Notes: generated by a model from the letters alone, not told the origin. A DNA stretch of 36,210 nucleotides from Deltaproteobacteria bacterium (GCA_015493475.1 WGDC01000072.1:1-36210), one strand, 5' to 3'; shown: positions 24,770 through 34,925, numbered from the stretch's first letter. Translations and numbers: made by a program.

Positions 24770-24782
24770 TCAAAATGTAGCA

Positions 24783-26324
24783 TTAAAAAATCATGGCGAG
24801 ACTTTGTTGAGCAACACTCGCTATTGAGGCGAGTCTCTCGGGCAGTATCCCAAGATACAATACGCCAAGGGCGGTAATTACAAGGGCAACAACTGTAGGA
24901 GCAGCAACTGCCCCCCGTATCACCTGTTTTAGCTCGTCCTTCATATACATAAAATATATCACCCTCAAATAATAATAGGCACCGATTACACTTGTAAGCA
25001 CGCCAAGCACGGCCAAAAGATAGTACCCTTCCTTTATGGCAGCCGAAAACACATAAAATTTTGCGATGAAACCAGCCGTTGGAGGCAGCCCTGCCATTGC
25101 GACCATAAACAGGCTCAAAAGGAATGCCAGTGAAGGGTACCGGTAACCTATTCCCCTGTAATCTTCAAGTTCCTGGGCATCTCTTTCCATACCGTCTATG
25201 AGATAGACAATTCCAAAGGCACCAATGTTCATAAGTGTATAGGCAAACAAGTAGAATAATACCCCTGCCCTGCCCTCGGCATTTGCCGCAATTATCCCTA
25301 GAACCATGTAACCTGCATGAGCGATTGATGAGTAGGCGAGCATCCTCTTGATATTGGACTGGGAAACCGCTATGAGATTACCGAAGAACATGCTGAGAAG
25401 CGCAAGCCACCACAATACTTCTTTCCAGTAAGGATTCAAAGCAGAAAGATTGATGGTGGAGGCGAAATCCGGCTGTCCGTTGCTACTGAGAATTGGGGTG
25501 AACGCCACGAATAGCACCTTCATGAAAACACCGAAGGCGGCCGCTTTTACGGCTGTCGCCATGAAACCCGTGACAACTGACGGTGCCCCCTCGTAGACAT
25601 CTGGCGTCCACATGTGGAAGGGTACAATGGCCATCTTGAAGAGGAATCCACACATAATCATAGCAAATGCAACGAGAATCGGCACACTCTCATACATTCC
25701 ATTTGAGATAGCCTGGGCCACGCTGGTGATATTCAGGGTACCGGTGACTCCATATATGACCGCCACGCCAAAAAGGAATAGAGCAGAACCGAAGCTTCCA
25801 AGAAGAAAATACTTGAATGCGCCTTCTTGGCTATGGGGGCTGTTTTTCAGGTAAGCCGCAAGGGCATAGACCGCAAGGGACATTATCTCAAGGGTAATGA
25901 ACATCATCAGCAAGTCAACAGACTGAACAAGCCCCACAGCGCCTGCAACGGCGAATACTAGAAGTATATAATACTCGCCCTTCATCAGCCGATTGTTCTG
26001 TAGGTAGCCTATGCTCATCATTGCTGCAAGCAGGCCGGAAAAGATCATGACTATGGACACGAATATACTGAATTTATCAGCGGAGAATACATTCATGAAA
26101 ACGATGTCGTGAATATCCCACTCCCTGTACGCCATGTGTCCTATGGCGGCTGCGAAGACAAAGACCGTGATCCAGCCCAGCAATCTGCCCCGTACCTCTG
26201 CCTTCTTATGAAGAAGCAGCATATCGGCAATTATTAGAACAAGACCTGCTGTTATCAAGATTAGCTGGCCACCGCAGACTTCCCAGAGATGATAGATATC
26301 GAAGGATAGGTTCATATCATTCAT
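24783..26324 (-). CDS. nuoN: NADH-quinone oxidoreductase subunit N
   Basis: This 513-residue subunit has ~14 membrane helices and belongs to the Mrp antiporter-like family. The proton-channel segments include FFVLxx-type helices with LLMMFITLEIMSLAVYAL, the lysine-containing FKYFLLGSFGSALFLFG and KMAIVPFHMWTPDVYEGAP, and the helix carrying AYSSIAHAGYMVLG. It is one of three antiporter-like pumps in the complex I membrane arm. AAGGAG lies eight bases before the start, and the nuoM stop is six bases upstream. It is the last gene of the operon. Confidence 0.96.
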   Translation of the reverse strand: MNDMNLSFDIYHLWEVCGGQLILITAGLVLIIADMLLLHKKAEVRGRLLGWITVFVFAAAIGHMAYREWDIHDIVFMNVFSADKFSIFVSIVMIFSGLLAAMMSIGYLQNNRLMKGEYYILLVFAVAGAVGLVQSVDLLMMFITLEIMSLAVYALAAYLKNSPHSQEGAFKYFLLGSFGSALFLFGVAVIYGVTGTLNITSVAQAISNGMYESVPILVAFAMIMCGFLFKMAIVPFHMWTPDVYEGAPSVVTGFMATAVKAAAFGVFMKVLFVAFTPILSSNGQPDFASTINLSALNPYWKEVLWWLALLSMFFGNLIAVSQSNIKRMLAYSSIAHAGYMVLGIIAANAEGRAGVLFYLFAYTLMNIGAFGIVYLIDGMERDAQELEDYRGIGYRYPSLAFLLSLFMVAMAGLPPTAGFIAKFYVFSAAIKEGYYLLAVLGVLTSVIGAYYYLRVIYFMYMKDELKQVIRGAVAAPTVVALVITALGVLYLGILPERLASIASVAQQSLAMIF

Positions 26325-26329
26325 GTTGT

Positions 26330-27904
26330 CTACTCCTTGGCCGTCGGTACTGTTGCACCACTTTCTTCAAGCGGAGCAAATATTGTTGCCACGTGGGATT
26401 CCTGTTGAATCTTTTCTACCTTCACCTGGCTGATAAAATGATCAACTGATACGTGCATCTTGTTCAGAAAAAAGTTCGGGTAAAGCCCTATCCAGAATAT
26501 CAGCACCAGCAATGGAAGCATATACACCACTTCTCTCAAATTCATGTCTTTCAGAGAGATATTCTTTGGATTCTTCAACTCCCCGTAGAAGACACGCTGT
26601 ACCATCCACAGCATGTAAACGGCCCCGAGAATGACTCCGCTTGCCGCGAGTACAGCAGCGGCCTTGTTAACCTTGAAGGCACCGATCAGTATGAGAAATT
26701 CGCCGATGAAACCGTTTGTGGTGGGAAAACCTATGGATGAAAGCGTGACAATAAAGAATATGGTGGAATAGACAGGAACAACCCTAGCGATGCCACCATA
26801 TTCCTTTATAAGCCTGGTATGACGTCTCTCGTAAATTATACCCACCAAGAGAAACAGGGCACCGGTAGATATACCGTGATTTATCATCTGCAGTACGGAA
26901 CCTTCCACTCCCTGCCTCGTAAGCACGTACAATCCAAGCATGCAGTAACCAAGGTGCGAAACCGATGAATAGGCCACCAGTTTTTTAATATCAGGTTGGA
27001 CCATAGCGACCAGAGCTCCATAAATGATCCCTATAATGGAAAGGACGATGATAAGCGGTGTAAAATATGCCGAGCCTTGGGGGAAAAGGGGCATTGCGAA
27101 CCTGAAAAATCCGTATGTACCCATTTTAAGCAGAATTCCCGCAAGTATTACAGAACCTGCCGTGGGCGCCTCGACGTGGGCGTCCGGAAGCCACGTGTGA
27201 AGGGGAAACATCGGGACCTTGATGGCGAAGGCCAGTGCAAAGGCAGCAAAGAAAAGAATTTCGTACATCCTTGGTATCGGGGTGCCGTAAAGCTTCAGCA
27301 GATCAAAGGTTAGGGTCCCTGAGTGTTCTTTGTGAAAGTAAACAAGTCCGATTATACACACTAGCATCAACAGGGAACCAACGGCCGTGTAAAGGAAGAA
27401 CTTTATAGCGGCATAAATCCTCCTTTCCCCACCCCATACTCCGATTATCAGGTACATTGGAATCAGCATAAGTTCCCAGAATACATAAAACAGGAACAGG
27501 TCAAGGGCCACGAAAGTACCGAGCATGGCGGTCTCAAGAACAAGCATGGAGACCTGAAACTCCTTCACCCTTTTATCAATGGCTCTCCACGTGGACAATA
27601 TGGTCAGCGGTGTAAGAAAGGTAGTAAGCAGAACGAGCCAGAAAGACAGGCCGTCCATTCCGAGATGATACCTTATACCGTAACTACTTATCCACGGATG
27701 GTCCTCAATAAATTGAAATCCGGCTACCCCGGGATCGAAGGCAAAATATAACCTCAAGGACGCTAGGAAGGTGATTATGCTTGCAACGAGGGCTATCCCC
27801 CTTATCAGGTTCTTACCATTGTCGCTGTTTTGCGGTAACGCAAGAATAAATGGCACCCCGAATAGGGGTAAAAAGGTCACGTATGTCAAAATGGGTGCAT
27901 TCAT
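26330..27904 (-). CDS. nuoM: NADH-quinone oxidoreductase subunit M
   Basis: This 524-residue antiporter-like subunit contains the M-type segments [23 protein letters not shown], with the key glutamate in the FWE motif. It also has [36 protein letters not shown], and [20 protein letters not shown]. It forms the middle proton-pumping unit of the membrane arm. The start ATG overlaps a short AGGG-containing leader, and nuoL ends about 65 bases upstream. The C-terminal ~30 residues are polar. Confidence 0.96.
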   Translation of the reverse strand: MNAPILTYVTFLPLFGVPFILALPQNSDNGKNLIRGIALVASIITFLASLRLYFAFDPGVAGFQFIEDHPWISSYGIRYHLGMDGLSFWLVLLTTFLTPLTILSTWRAIDKRVKEFQVSMLVLETAMLGTFVALDLFLFYVFWELMLIPMYLIIGVWGGERRIYAAIKFFLYTAVGSLLMLVCIIGLVYFHKEHSGTLTFDLLKLYGTPIPRMYEILFFAAFALAFAIKVPMFPLHTWLPDAHVEAPTAGSVILAGILLKMGTYGFFRFAMPLFPQGSAYFTPLIIVLSIIGIIYGALVAMVQPDIKKLVAYSSVSHLGYCMLGLYVLTRQGVEGSVLQMINHGISTGALFLLVGIIYERRHTRLIKEYGGIARVVPVYSTIFFIVTLSSIGFPTTNGFIGEFLILIGAFKVNKAAAVLAASGVILGAVYMLWMVQRVFYGELKNPKNISLKDMNLREVVYMLPLLVLIFWIGLYPNFFLNKMHVSVDHFISQVKVEKIQQESHVATIFAPLEESGATVPTAKE

Positions 27905-27969
27905 GAGATACCCTGTCTCCTCTTATTTTTCCTTAATCCAGTGCTCCCTGCAGAAGCCATTACCCGGCC

Positions 27970-29949
27970 TTATCTGTATATGAAGAAACAGACAATGGTC
28001 ACGAGGCCCACCAGCATGAAGGCTCCGTAAGTCTGCACATACCCATTCTGTACTAACCGTGCACCTGCGGACGTGCGTTTTACAAGCCAAGCAGGCCCGT
28101 TAACACCGATACCGTCAATAAAGAAGCCATCAATTACTTTCCACAGGAACAGGCTGAAATAATAGATGGGAAGCACTACGAGAAACTCGTATATCTCGTC
28201 CACGTAATACTTGTTATAAATCACTTGATAATGGAAGGCGTATTTCTCTGCGAGCTTCCCAGGCAGGTCCCTTCCATGTACCATGTAGATGTAATAGGCT
28301 AGGCAAATACCTATTACCGCCACCACTACCGATGTGGTCATAAGTGTCCACTCGACGGGTTCCGAAACATGAGCATGTGATGCGTATTGGGCCACGATAT
28401 TGGATGAATGCTCAAATACCGGTTCGAGAAAGCCCTCAAGGAAGTTTGGAATATGGCCCGTAAGCCTGCCGATAAGCTCCGGGACACCAAGCCAACCTCC
28501 CACGAGCGAAAGCGTTCCAAGTATTATCAGGGGCACTGTCATGTTTGGAGGTGATTCGTGGAGATGATGTCTCTGCTCTTCAGTGCCCCGGAATTCACCG
28601 TGAAAAGTCATAAAGATCAACCTGAACATGTAAAAGGCCGTAATGCCGGCACCCACGGTGCCTATGAACCATATTATCTTGCCGGCAACCGGGTAAAATG
28701 GAAAGGCAAAGGCCTTTCCGAGTATTTCGTCCTTGCTGAAAAATCCCGCGAATGGCGGAAGACCTGAAATGGCGAGCGTCGCCGCCAGCATTGTTATGTA
28801 TGTTATAGGCATCTTCTTGGCAAGCCCTCCCATGTTTCTCATATCCTGATCACCACCCATGGCATGGATAACGGAACCGGAGCAGAGAAACAGGCACGCC
28901 TTGAAAAAGGCATGGGTCATCAAGTGAAAAATGCCGGCCCAGTAGGCGGTCACCCCCACACCTATAAACATGTAGCCAAGCTGACTAACAGTTGAATAAG
29001 CAAGGACCTTTTTAATGTCATTTTGCAAGACACCCATCGTTGCTGCAAAAAAGGCTGTTGCGGCTGCTATAGAGGCCACAACGAGGAGGGCGGTTGGTGC
29101 TAGCGTGTAAAGGACATTGGTCCTTGCAACCATGTAAACACCGGCCGTAACCATGGTGGCTGCATGTATCAAGGCAGACACCGGGGTAGGACCTGCCATG
29201 GCATCGGGAAGCCAGATGTAAAGGGGAATCTGTGCAGACTTTCCGGTCGCCCCCACAAACAACAAGAGGCAGATGGCTACGATCACTGGGGCGTTCAAAT
29301 GCATGGACCCGTGTTCAAAAAGCTCCAGAGCCTTGGGAAAGACATCCATGTAAGAAAGGGATCCAAAGGTCCAAAACATGAGAAACATGCCGAGAACAAA
29401 TCCGAAATCCCCTATCCTGTTAACCACGAATGCCTTTTTGCCTGCAATGGCGTTGTCTATCCCCTGATACCAGAATCCTATCAACAGATAGGAGGCCAGG
29501 CCTACACCTTCCCAACCAACAAACATGACCAGGTAGTTTCCTCCGAGAACCAGCATAGCCATGAAGAAAACGAACATATTCAGGTAGGAAAAATAGCGCC
29601 AGTAGGATTCGTCTTCATACATGTACCCGGTGCTGTAAACGTGGATCAGAAAACCAACGCCGGTAACCACAAGTATCATCACCATGGAAAGGGGATCTAT
29701 CAGGAAACTGACACCAACTTTCAGACCGCCACACCCAATCCACTGCCACAAGGTTTCGGTGAAGAGCCGATGTCCGGGGTCAAGGGCCAAAAGGGCTTTC
29801 CAGATGAAAAGGGCTACGATAAAGGAAAAACCGATTGTAGCGCACCCGATAAAGGATATTACACCCTTACCCAGTTTTTTCCCAAAGAGCCCGTTTATGA
29901 GAAACCCTATCAGGGGAAAAAGCGGTATGAGAAATATATATTTATCCAT
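27970..29949 (-). CDS. nuoL: NADH-quinone oxidoreductase subunit L
   Basis: This 659-residue distal proton-pumping subunit has ~16 membrane helices. Family hallmarks are SFLIDPLSMVMILVVTGVG, NYLVMFVGWEGVGLASYLLIGFWY, ALIHAATMVTAGVYMVAR and KKVLAYSTVSQLGYMFIGVG. The long lateral helix and final transmembrane segment appear as the hydrophilic-to-hydrophobic C-terminal third (about 520-659). Length is normal. AGAGGG precedes the ATG by seven bases, and nuoK lies 45 bases upstream. Confidence 0.96.
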   Translation of the reverse strand: MDKYIFLIPLFPLIGFLINGLFGKKLGKGVISFIGCATIGFSFIVALFIWKALLALDPGHRLFTETLWQWIGCGGLKVGVSFLIDPLSMVMILVVTGVGFLIHVYSTGYMYEDESYWRYFSYLNMFVFFMAMLVLGGNYLVMFVGWEGVGLASYLLIGFWYQGIDNAIAGKKAFVVNRIGDFGFVLGMFLMFWTFGSLSYMDVFPKALELFEHGSMHLNAPVIVAICLLLFVGATGKSAQIPLYIWLPDAMAGPTPVSALIHAATMVTAGVYMVARTNVLYTLAPTALLVVASIAAATAFFAATMGVLQNDIKKVLAYSTVSQLGYMFIGVGVTAYWAGIFHLMTHAFFKACLFLCSGSVIHAMGGDQDMRNMGGLAKKMPITYITMLAATLAISGLPPFAGFFSKDEILGKAFAFPFYPVAGKIIWFIGTVGAGITAFYMFRLIFMTFHGEFRGTEEQRHHLHESPPNMTVPLIILGTLSLVGGWLGVPELIGRLTGHIPNFLEGFLEPVFEHSSNIVAQYASHAHVSEPVEWTLMTTSVVVAVIGICLAYYIYMVHGRDLPGKLAEKYAFHYQVIYNKYYVDEIYEFLVVLPIYYFSLFLWKVIDGFFIDGIGVNGPAWLVKRTSAGARLVQNGYVQTYGAFMLVGLVTIVCFFIYR

Positions 29950-29994
29950 AACTAAACCCTCTTCCTCTCCTTTTGTTTTCGGCCACGGCAGGCG

Positions 29995-30297
29995 TTACCA
30001 TTTCAACAGATTGAACTTGTTCAGATCTACCGATTTCATGTGTTTAAACAGGCAAATGAGTATTGCAAGCCCCACAGCCACCTCAGCAGCAGCCACGGCA
30101 AATATGAAAAGCACCATTACCTGTCCGGCCATGTCGGCCCTAGTAGCGGAAAAGGCCACCAGCATAAGGTTGATAGAATTGAGCATGAGCTCTACAGACA
30201 TGAACAGGATAAGCGCATTTCTTCTTGTAAGGAATCCTATTGTCCCTAGGCCGAATAGTATGCAAGAAAGAATGATGTATTGGTTTATGCCCGCCAT
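29995..30297 (-). CDS. nuoK: NADH-quinone oxidoreductase subunit K
   Basis: This 100-residue subunit has three membrane helices. The second helix contains FMSVELMLNSINLML with a membrane glutamate, and the third contains AVAAAEVAVGLAILICLF with another, both conserved in proton transfer by complex I. A GGGAG sits seven bases before the ATG. It is located between nuoJ and nuoL as in most operons. Confidence 0.95.
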   Translation of the reverse strand: MAGINQYIILSCILFGLGTIGFLTRRNALILFMSVELMLNSINLMLVAFSATRADMAGQVMVLFIFAVAAAEVAVGLAILICLFKHMKSVDLNKFNLLKW

Positions 30298-30308
30298 CTA
30301 TAGTCTCC

Positions 30309-30806
30309 CTACAGTTTCTTTTTAGCAAGATAAATGGCCGCTATCAGTGCCACGAGCAGCAACACAGAGGCCATTTCAAAGTGGAGCAGATAATGCTTGA
30401 AAAAAAGCTCTCCCACGAGAGAGGGATGGCCAAAACCGTCAGGCAAGCCTTTTCGTGAGACGATCTGATTAATTCCCTTCATGCCAATAATGAGAAGCGC
30501 TATCAGGTACGCACCGAGAATGGCACCCATGGACCGGTACGAGATATTCTTCTGAGGTGAGCCTAGTTGCTCATCAGGAGTAATCAGCAACATTATGACA
30601 AATACCACCAGCACGAGTATGGCCCCTGCATATATGGACACCTGAAATATGGCTATAAGCGGGGCATGAAGATGAAGGTAAAGAGCCGACAAGGCAATGA
30701 AGACCGTTAAAAGCCCGAGAGCACTCGGGAGAGCGTCCCTGACAGTAATGGTGAAGATTGCAGCACCTACAGCCATTATTGCAAATATTATAAAGTAGTA
30801 ATCCAT
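30309..30806 (-). CDS. nuoJ: NADH-quinone oxidoreductase subunit J
   Basis: This 165-residue subunit has five membrane helices. The family pattern is clear: an early small-residue-rich helix, then the ISIYAGAI-like region VSIYAGAILVLVVFVIMLL of helix 3, which contains the pi-bulge and carries the coupling movement in complex I. The last helix contains ASVLLLVALIAAIYLAKKKL. nuoK follows after 11 bases, and nuoI ends about 50 bases upstream. Confidence 0.95.
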   Translation of the reverse strand: MDYYFIIFAIMAVGAAIFTITVRDALPSALGLLTVFIALSALYLHLHAPLIAIFQVSIYAGAILVLVVFVIMLLITPDEQLGSPQKNISYRSMGAILGAYLIALLIIGMKGINQIVSRKGLPDGFGHPSLVGELFFKHYLLHFEMASVLLLVALIAAIYLAKKKL

Positions 30807-30858
30807 AACATCACCCGCTTTTCGGCTTATTCAGAGATGCCTCTGATAATCACCTTTC

Positions 30859-31554
30859 TCAGCTTGTCTCCTTGTCCTTCTGTTCATTCGGTTGTTTCTC
30901 AACACCCTGTTTCCTACCAGCCTTGACTGCCATATTTGCCTTGGCGGCTACCTTTTTCTTGGGCGGTGGTGCATCAACAGGTATGGGTTTGGGAGGCGGC
31001 TTCAGCCTTCCTTCGGCCTTGGCCTTCTGGAAATTTGCAAGGAGCCTTTCCTTGTCGTAGATACATAGCGCTGGCTCGTACTCGGCGAGCTCATAATCCT
31101 GGCCCAAAACGATGGCTCCCTTGGGACAAGCCTTCTCGCAGTTACCGCAGAATATGCATCTGAGCATGTCTACCTCAAAAACCACGCTCATGGTCTTACC
31201 GGCATATTTTTCTTCCTCTCCTTCGGCAGGCTTCCCCCGTTTGACAGTTATACACTTTGCCGGACACGCCCTGGCGCACATACCGCAACCAACGCACAAC
31301 TCCTGCCCCCTGTCATTCAGCTTCAGCATGTGGGCCCCGCGAAATATGGGAGCAATTTCCCTCCTGTCCTCGGGATACTGCCAGCATGTAGGAACGGTAT
31401 GCGGGCCCTGTCTGAAAGATGCCTTGATATTGAACAGAAAGTGTTTCCAGGTCAACTTCAACCCCTTGGCTATTTCGACGAGGTAGACCCTTTCACCCAA
31501 AGTATATTCTTTTTGCACTACTGGTCTTCTGGGCATTTTACTCAAACTCCGCAT
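30859..31554 (-). CDS. nuoI: NADH-quinone oxidoreductase subunit I (2[4Fe-4S])
   Basis: This 231-residue iron-sulfur subunit has two ferredoxin-type motifs, Cys87/90/93/97 and Cys133/136/139/143, which bind the N6a and N6b clusters leading to N2. The conserved GLKLTWKHF opening and YPEDRREIAPIFRGAHML region are present. The C-terminal ~45 residues (about 187-231) are a Pro- and Lys-rich tail (PPPKPIPVDAPPPKKKVAAK), longer than in common NuoI. The first ATG is directly after the nuoH stop and lacks a Shine-Dalgarno. An in-frame ATG at 31536 has GGAG 10 bases upstream and could be the real start, giving 225 residues. Confidence 0.93.
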   Translation of the reverse strand: MRSLSKMPRRPVVQKEYTLGERVYLVEIAKGLKLTWKHFLFNIKASFRQGPHTVPTCWQYPEDRREIAPIFRGAHMLKLNDRGQELCVGCGMCARACPAKCITVKRGKPAEGEEEKYAGKTMSVVFEVDMLRCIFCGNCEKACPKGAIVLGQDYELAEYEPALCIYDKERLLANFQKAKAEGRLKPPPKPIPVDAPPPKKKVAAKANMAVKAGRKQGVEKQPNEQKDKETS

Positions 31555-32595
31555 TTATGTAGTTAACTGGACAAGAAGCGCTGTGATGAACAGATTTACC
31601 AGCCCAAGGGGAATCAGTGCCTTCCAACCAAGCCCCATAAGCTGGTCATATCTAAAACGCGGTACCGTCCAGCGGACCCAGACAAACAGGAATAGGAAAA
31701 ATGCCTGTTTGAAAAAAAATACAAAAAAAGAGGCTATTCCGTAGGACACAGGCCCAAGGAACTTACTCATATCCACGTAAGGAAGACTCCAGCCCCCGAA
31801 GAAAAGGCAAACAGTGATGGCTGACAAGGTCACGAGATTTACATATTCGCCAAACAGATAGAGCCCGAGTCTCATGGAGCCGTATTCAGTATGATAGCCG
31901 GTGACAAGCTCACTTTCACATTCGGGCAGATCAAAGGGCACTCTGTTGGCCTCTGCATAGGCCGCTACGAGAAAAATTATGAAACCGAGCGGCTGTTTGA
32001 AAAATCCCCAGTTTGGGAGAAAGCCGAGAAATGTACCCTGCTGTTGCAGCACGATCTCTCTGAGGCTGAATGTGCCATCAAGCAGCACTATGGTCAAAAG
32101 GGCCAATCCCATGGGCACTTCGTAAGAAATCAGTTGTGCGGTTGCCCTGAGACCACCGAGAATGGAATACTTGCTGTTGGATGCCCAACCGCCTATGACC
32201 AAGCCATAAACTGCTATGGCGCTGAGAGCAAGAATGAACAGAAAACCAATATTAACATCAGAAACCTGAAGTATTATCTCCTTTCCGCCGATTACTATCT
32301 TGTCGCCAAAAGGAATAACAGCGTAAGCCGAAAATGCGGGAAGCGCAAAAAGGGGCGGTCCCAGCACGAACAATATTTTCCTGGCACGTTCCGGTATGAT
32401 ATCTTCCTTTGTAAAGAGCTTTATACCATCTGCAAGGGGCTGCAAAAGCCCGAAGGGGCCAGCCCTGTTGGGTCCGAGCCTGTCCTGCATCATGGCCGAA
32501 GCCCTGCGCTCCACCCAGGTCATGACCACAGCTATGATTAGAGCCCATGCCCAGATAAATACAACCTTTATCAATTCTATCTGCCAATCTGCCAT
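31555..32595 (-). CDS. nuoH: NADH-quinone oxidoreductase subunit H
   Basis: This 346-residue membrane subunit has eight helices and forms the quinone-binding end with NuoB and NuoD. Conserved stretches are ERRASAMMQDRLGPNRAGPFGLLQPLADGIKLFTKED, the E-rich AYAEANRVPFDLPECESELVTGYHTEYGSMRL, and FLFVWVRWTVPRFRYDQLM near the end. The ATG follows GGGAGG by eight bases and is 13 bases after nuoD. nuoEFG are absent at the point where they would normally interrupt the D-H order. Confidence 0.96.
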   Translation of the reverse strand: MADWQIELIKVVFIWAWALIIAVVMTWVERRASAMMQDRLGPNRAGPFGLLQPLADGIKLFTKEDIIPERARKILFVLGPPLFALPAFSAYAVIPFGDKIVIGGKEIILQVSDVNIGFLFILALSAIAVYGLVIGGWASNSKYSILGGLRATAQLISYEVPMGLALLTIVLLDGTFSLREIVLQQQGTFLGFLPNWGFFKQPLGFIIFLVAAYAEANRVPFDLPECESELVTGYHTEYGSMRLGLYLFGEYVNLVTLSAITVCLFFGGWSLPYVDMSKFLGPVSYGIASFFVFFFKQAFFLFLFVWVRWTVPRFRYDQLMGLGWKALIPLGLVNLFITALLVQLTT

Positions 32596-32608
32596 AAACG
32601 GGTCCTCC

Positions 32609-33760
32609 CTACCTGTCCAGTTCCCCTGCGATTACGTTCAAGCTGCTGAGGCAGGCAATAAGGTCAGAGATCATCTCACCCTTTACTAGATCATCGAAGG
32701 CCTGATATACCATGTAGCAAGGGGGACGAATCTTAATCCTGTAAGGCTTGTCAGACCCGTCACTCCTTATGAAAAACCCCAGCTCGCCATTAGGAGATTC
32801 TATGGCGTGATAGATCTGGCCTGCCGGGGGGCGTAGAATCTTTGGCACCTTTTTCATTAGCGGAGCGTCTTCGGGCAATTCCTTGTACATGGCGTAGGCC
32901 TGGTCAATTATCTTTACGGACTGTTCCATCTCGAGCATACGCACCATGTAACGGTCGAACACGTCCCCGTGTTTTCCTGCCGGGATATCGAAATCCACCT
33001 TGTCGTACAAAAGATACGGCTCATTCTTTCTCAGATCCCTTTTGACTCCGCATGCCCTGAGCATTGGCCCGGTAAATCCCCAGTTCAGGGCATCGTCTCC
33101 ACAAAAGGCATTCACTCCCACTGTACGGTCCATCCATATTCTGTTGTGGGTAAGCAACTTGTCTGTATCGTCATTCGCCTTCCTTATACTATCGCGCATT
33201 CGTGGCCATTTTTCATGAAATCGATCGGGCAGGTCTGCCTCCACTCCACCAATAGCCCCCATCGAATTGGTAAGGCGTGCGCCATGGTGCCATTCGAATA
33301 TTTCGTAAATTTCTTCACGCTGGATGATCAGGTAAAAGAAAGGTGTCAGAGCTCCGAGATCCACCCCGAGAATCCCTACGCATACCTCGTGATCGGCTAT
33401 ACGTGCAAGCTCCATCATTATCATGCGGATGAGCTGGGCCTTTGGAGGCACCTCAATACCAAGAAGTTTTTCAACAGCCATCTCATAGGCGACGTTGTTG
33501 CAGATAGCAGAGCAGTAATTGAGCCTGTCCGTTATGGGAAGAAATTGTGAATAGGTCAGGTTTTCTCCGAGTTTTTCAACACCTCTATGAAGGTAGCCAA
33601 TCTCGGGCTTAGCACTTATGATAGTCTCACCGTCTGTCTTAGTTATGACGCGAAGCGTACCATGCATGGCTGGATGAATTGGACCGATATTCAAGGTGAC
33701 ATAGTCACCAACTTCGGTAGGACCTGTTGTGATACAGACAGTTTCTATTTCCTTGGCCAC
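32609..33760 (-). CDS. nuoD: NADH-quinone oxidoreductase subunit D
   Basis: This 383-residue subunit is the 49-kDa quinone-site subunit and is related to the large subunit of [NiFe] hydrogenases. It has LNIGPIHPAMHGTLRV, the IGYLHRGVEKLGE loop, ITDRLNYCSAICNN, and the family-typical C-terminus ending GELDR. It is separate from NuoC, whereas many bacteria fuse the two. The hydrogenase-type metal cysteines are absent as expected. It lies 88 bases after nuoC and 13 bases before nuoH. Length is near normal. Confidence 0.96.
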   Translation of the reverse strand: MAKEIETVCITTGPTEVGDYVTLNIGPIHPAMHGTLRVITKTDGETIISAKPEIGYLHRGVEKLGENLTYSQFLPITDRLNYCSAICNNVAYEMAVEKLLGIEVPPKAQLIRMIMMELARIADHEVCVGILGVDLGALTPFFYLIIQREEIYEIFEWHHGARLTNSMGAIGGVEADLPDRFHEKWPRMRDSIRKANDDTDKLLTHNRIWMDRTVGVNAFCGDDALNWGFTGPMLRACGVKRDLRKNEPYLLYDKVDFDIPAGKHGDVFDRYMVRMLEMEQSVKIIDQAYAMYKELPEDAPLMKKVPKILRPPAGQIYHAIESPNGELGFFIRSDGSDKPYRIKIRPPCYMVYQAFDDLVKGEMISDLIACLSSLNVIAGELDR

Positions 33761-33848
33761 GCTTATCCCTCCCTCGCCTTACGTTGACCATTGGTTTCAG
33801 TGCATGGAAACGAGCATGGTCCCCAGACCGTCCAATAAGGTCAGATTC

Positions 33849-34400
33849 TTACGCAATATTGTAATTCAGGTGCCGTTCTTCTCCCTTACCCTCCAAGGGA
33901 TAGTCTTTCCTCAGTGGGTAATCCTGGAACTCGTCCCACATCAGTAGTCGCCTCATATTCGGATGCCCATTGAAACGGATACCGAACATATCGAATGTCT
34001 CTCGCTCCGGCCAATTAGCCGACCTCCACAAAGAGGTAACGGAGGGCAGCTCCAGATCGTCCTCTGGCACCCTCACCCTAACCTGAAGTCTTTCGTTGGT
34101 AGAAAGAGACAGCAAGAGGTACACAACCTCAAAACGGGGTGGAGGTGGCCCTTTTTCCTCTTGTTCCTGTTCAGTTCCATCTTCTGTCTTTTTCTTTTTC
34201 TTTTTGGGCTTCGCATAAAGATCCGAGTTGTCTATTCCAAGAAGGTCGCTAAGAAAATCAAAACCTCCTTCTTCCTTCAGTCTTTTAAGGGCATTGACCA
34301 GAGTTTGACGTGAAATCTCCACGCAAACATCTCCCTTGGACTCCGTAATCTCCAAAAGATCGTTTTTAAGAATATTTGCCACTCGCTCCTTTAGGCTCAT
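33849..34400 (-). CDS. nuoC: NADH-quinone oxidoreductase subunit C
   Basis: This 183-residue 30-kDa subunit has the conserved [23 protein letters not shown] region and the [51 protein letters not shown] end typical of NuoC. Between DNSDLYA (about 57-63) and RFEVVY (89-94) it has an extra ~25-residue insertion of six Lys followed by an acidic/Gln and then Pro run. This is not part of the usual fold and is encoded by three AAAAAG repeats near 34187-34206. The start overlaps the nuoB stop as ATGA. Confidence 0.92.
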   Translation of the reverse strand: MSLKERVANILKNDLLEITESKGDVCVEISRQTLVNALKRLKEEGGFDFLSDLLGIDNSDLYAKPKKKKKKTEDGTEQEQEEKGPPPPRFEVVYLLLSLSTNERLQVRVRVPEDDLELPSVTSLWRSANWPERETFDMFGIRFNGHPNMRRLLMWDEFQDYPLRKDYPLEGKGEERHLNYNIA

Positions 34401-34912
34401 TTTGCAGCCTCCAATGCTTCGACAACCTTGGACCTTTGTTTATACAAGGGATGATCCGCCTCGATCTTGTCAATCAGCTTGAGAAGAGCGTACAAAATGC
34501 CCTCGGGCCGGGGCGGGCATCCGGGAATATATACGTCGACAGGAATGATGGAGCCAATCCCCTGCGCGGTAGAGTAGGTCCGGAATACCCCGCCAGAGCA
34601 AGCACATGCGCCCACGGCTATCACCCACTTGGGTTCAGCCATCTGGGCATATATCCTTTTAAGAACCGGAACCATCTTCTTAGTGATGGTCCCTGCCTCA
34701 ATAAGAACGTCACACTGCCTTGGCGTAAAGGCTACACGTTCGGCTCCAAACCTGGCCATGTCGTAGCCAGAGGCAAGCGCGCACATTAGCTCAATTCCAC
34801 AGCACGCCGTGCCATAGGGAAATGGCCACGGCGACCTGCTTCTTCCCCAGTTGATAAGCTGTTCAGCCTTTGTAAGGAGCCAGCCCTCTCCATGAATAGC
34901 CTGAAATTTCAT
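34397..34912 (-). CDS. nuoB: NADH-quinone oxidoreductase subunit B
   Basis: This 171-residue subunit binds the N2 [4Fe-4S] cluster next to quinone. The ligand cysteines are visible as the adjacent pair Cys37/Cys38 (GTACCGIEL), Cys103 (GACACSGG) and Cys132 (GCPPRPE). GAGAGG precedes the ATG by about five bases. It follows nuoA by 13 bases and overlaps nuoC by four bases. Length and motifs are standard. Confidence 0.97.
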   Translation of the reverse strand: MKFQAIHGEGWLLTKAEQLINWGRSRSPWPFPYGTACCGIELMCALASGYDMARFGAERVAFTPRQCDVLIEAGTITKKMVPVLKRIYAQMAEPKWVIAVGACACSGGVFRTYSTAQGIGSIIPVDVYIPGCPPRPEGILYALLKLIDKIEADHPLYKQRSKVVEALEAAK

Positions 34913-34925
34913 ACATTCCTCTCCA

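Larger units (their letters stand above)
24466..24782. other. Intergenic region between UvrA-like gene and nuoN
   Basis: This 317-base region holds the nuo terminator (24681-24713, minus strand) and a weak small-ORF candidate with a promoter-like upstream element on the plus strand. Nothing else was seen. Confidence 0.6.

Noticed and set aside
29164-29955. 263-codon plus-strand frame opposite nuoL
   Set aside because: Reverse-strand shadow of nuoL with His/Lys/Gly-rich composition and no family features.
31891-32541. 216-codon plus-strand frame opposite nuoH
   Set aside because: Reverse-strand shadow of nuoH; the opposite strand encodes all conserved NuoH motifs.
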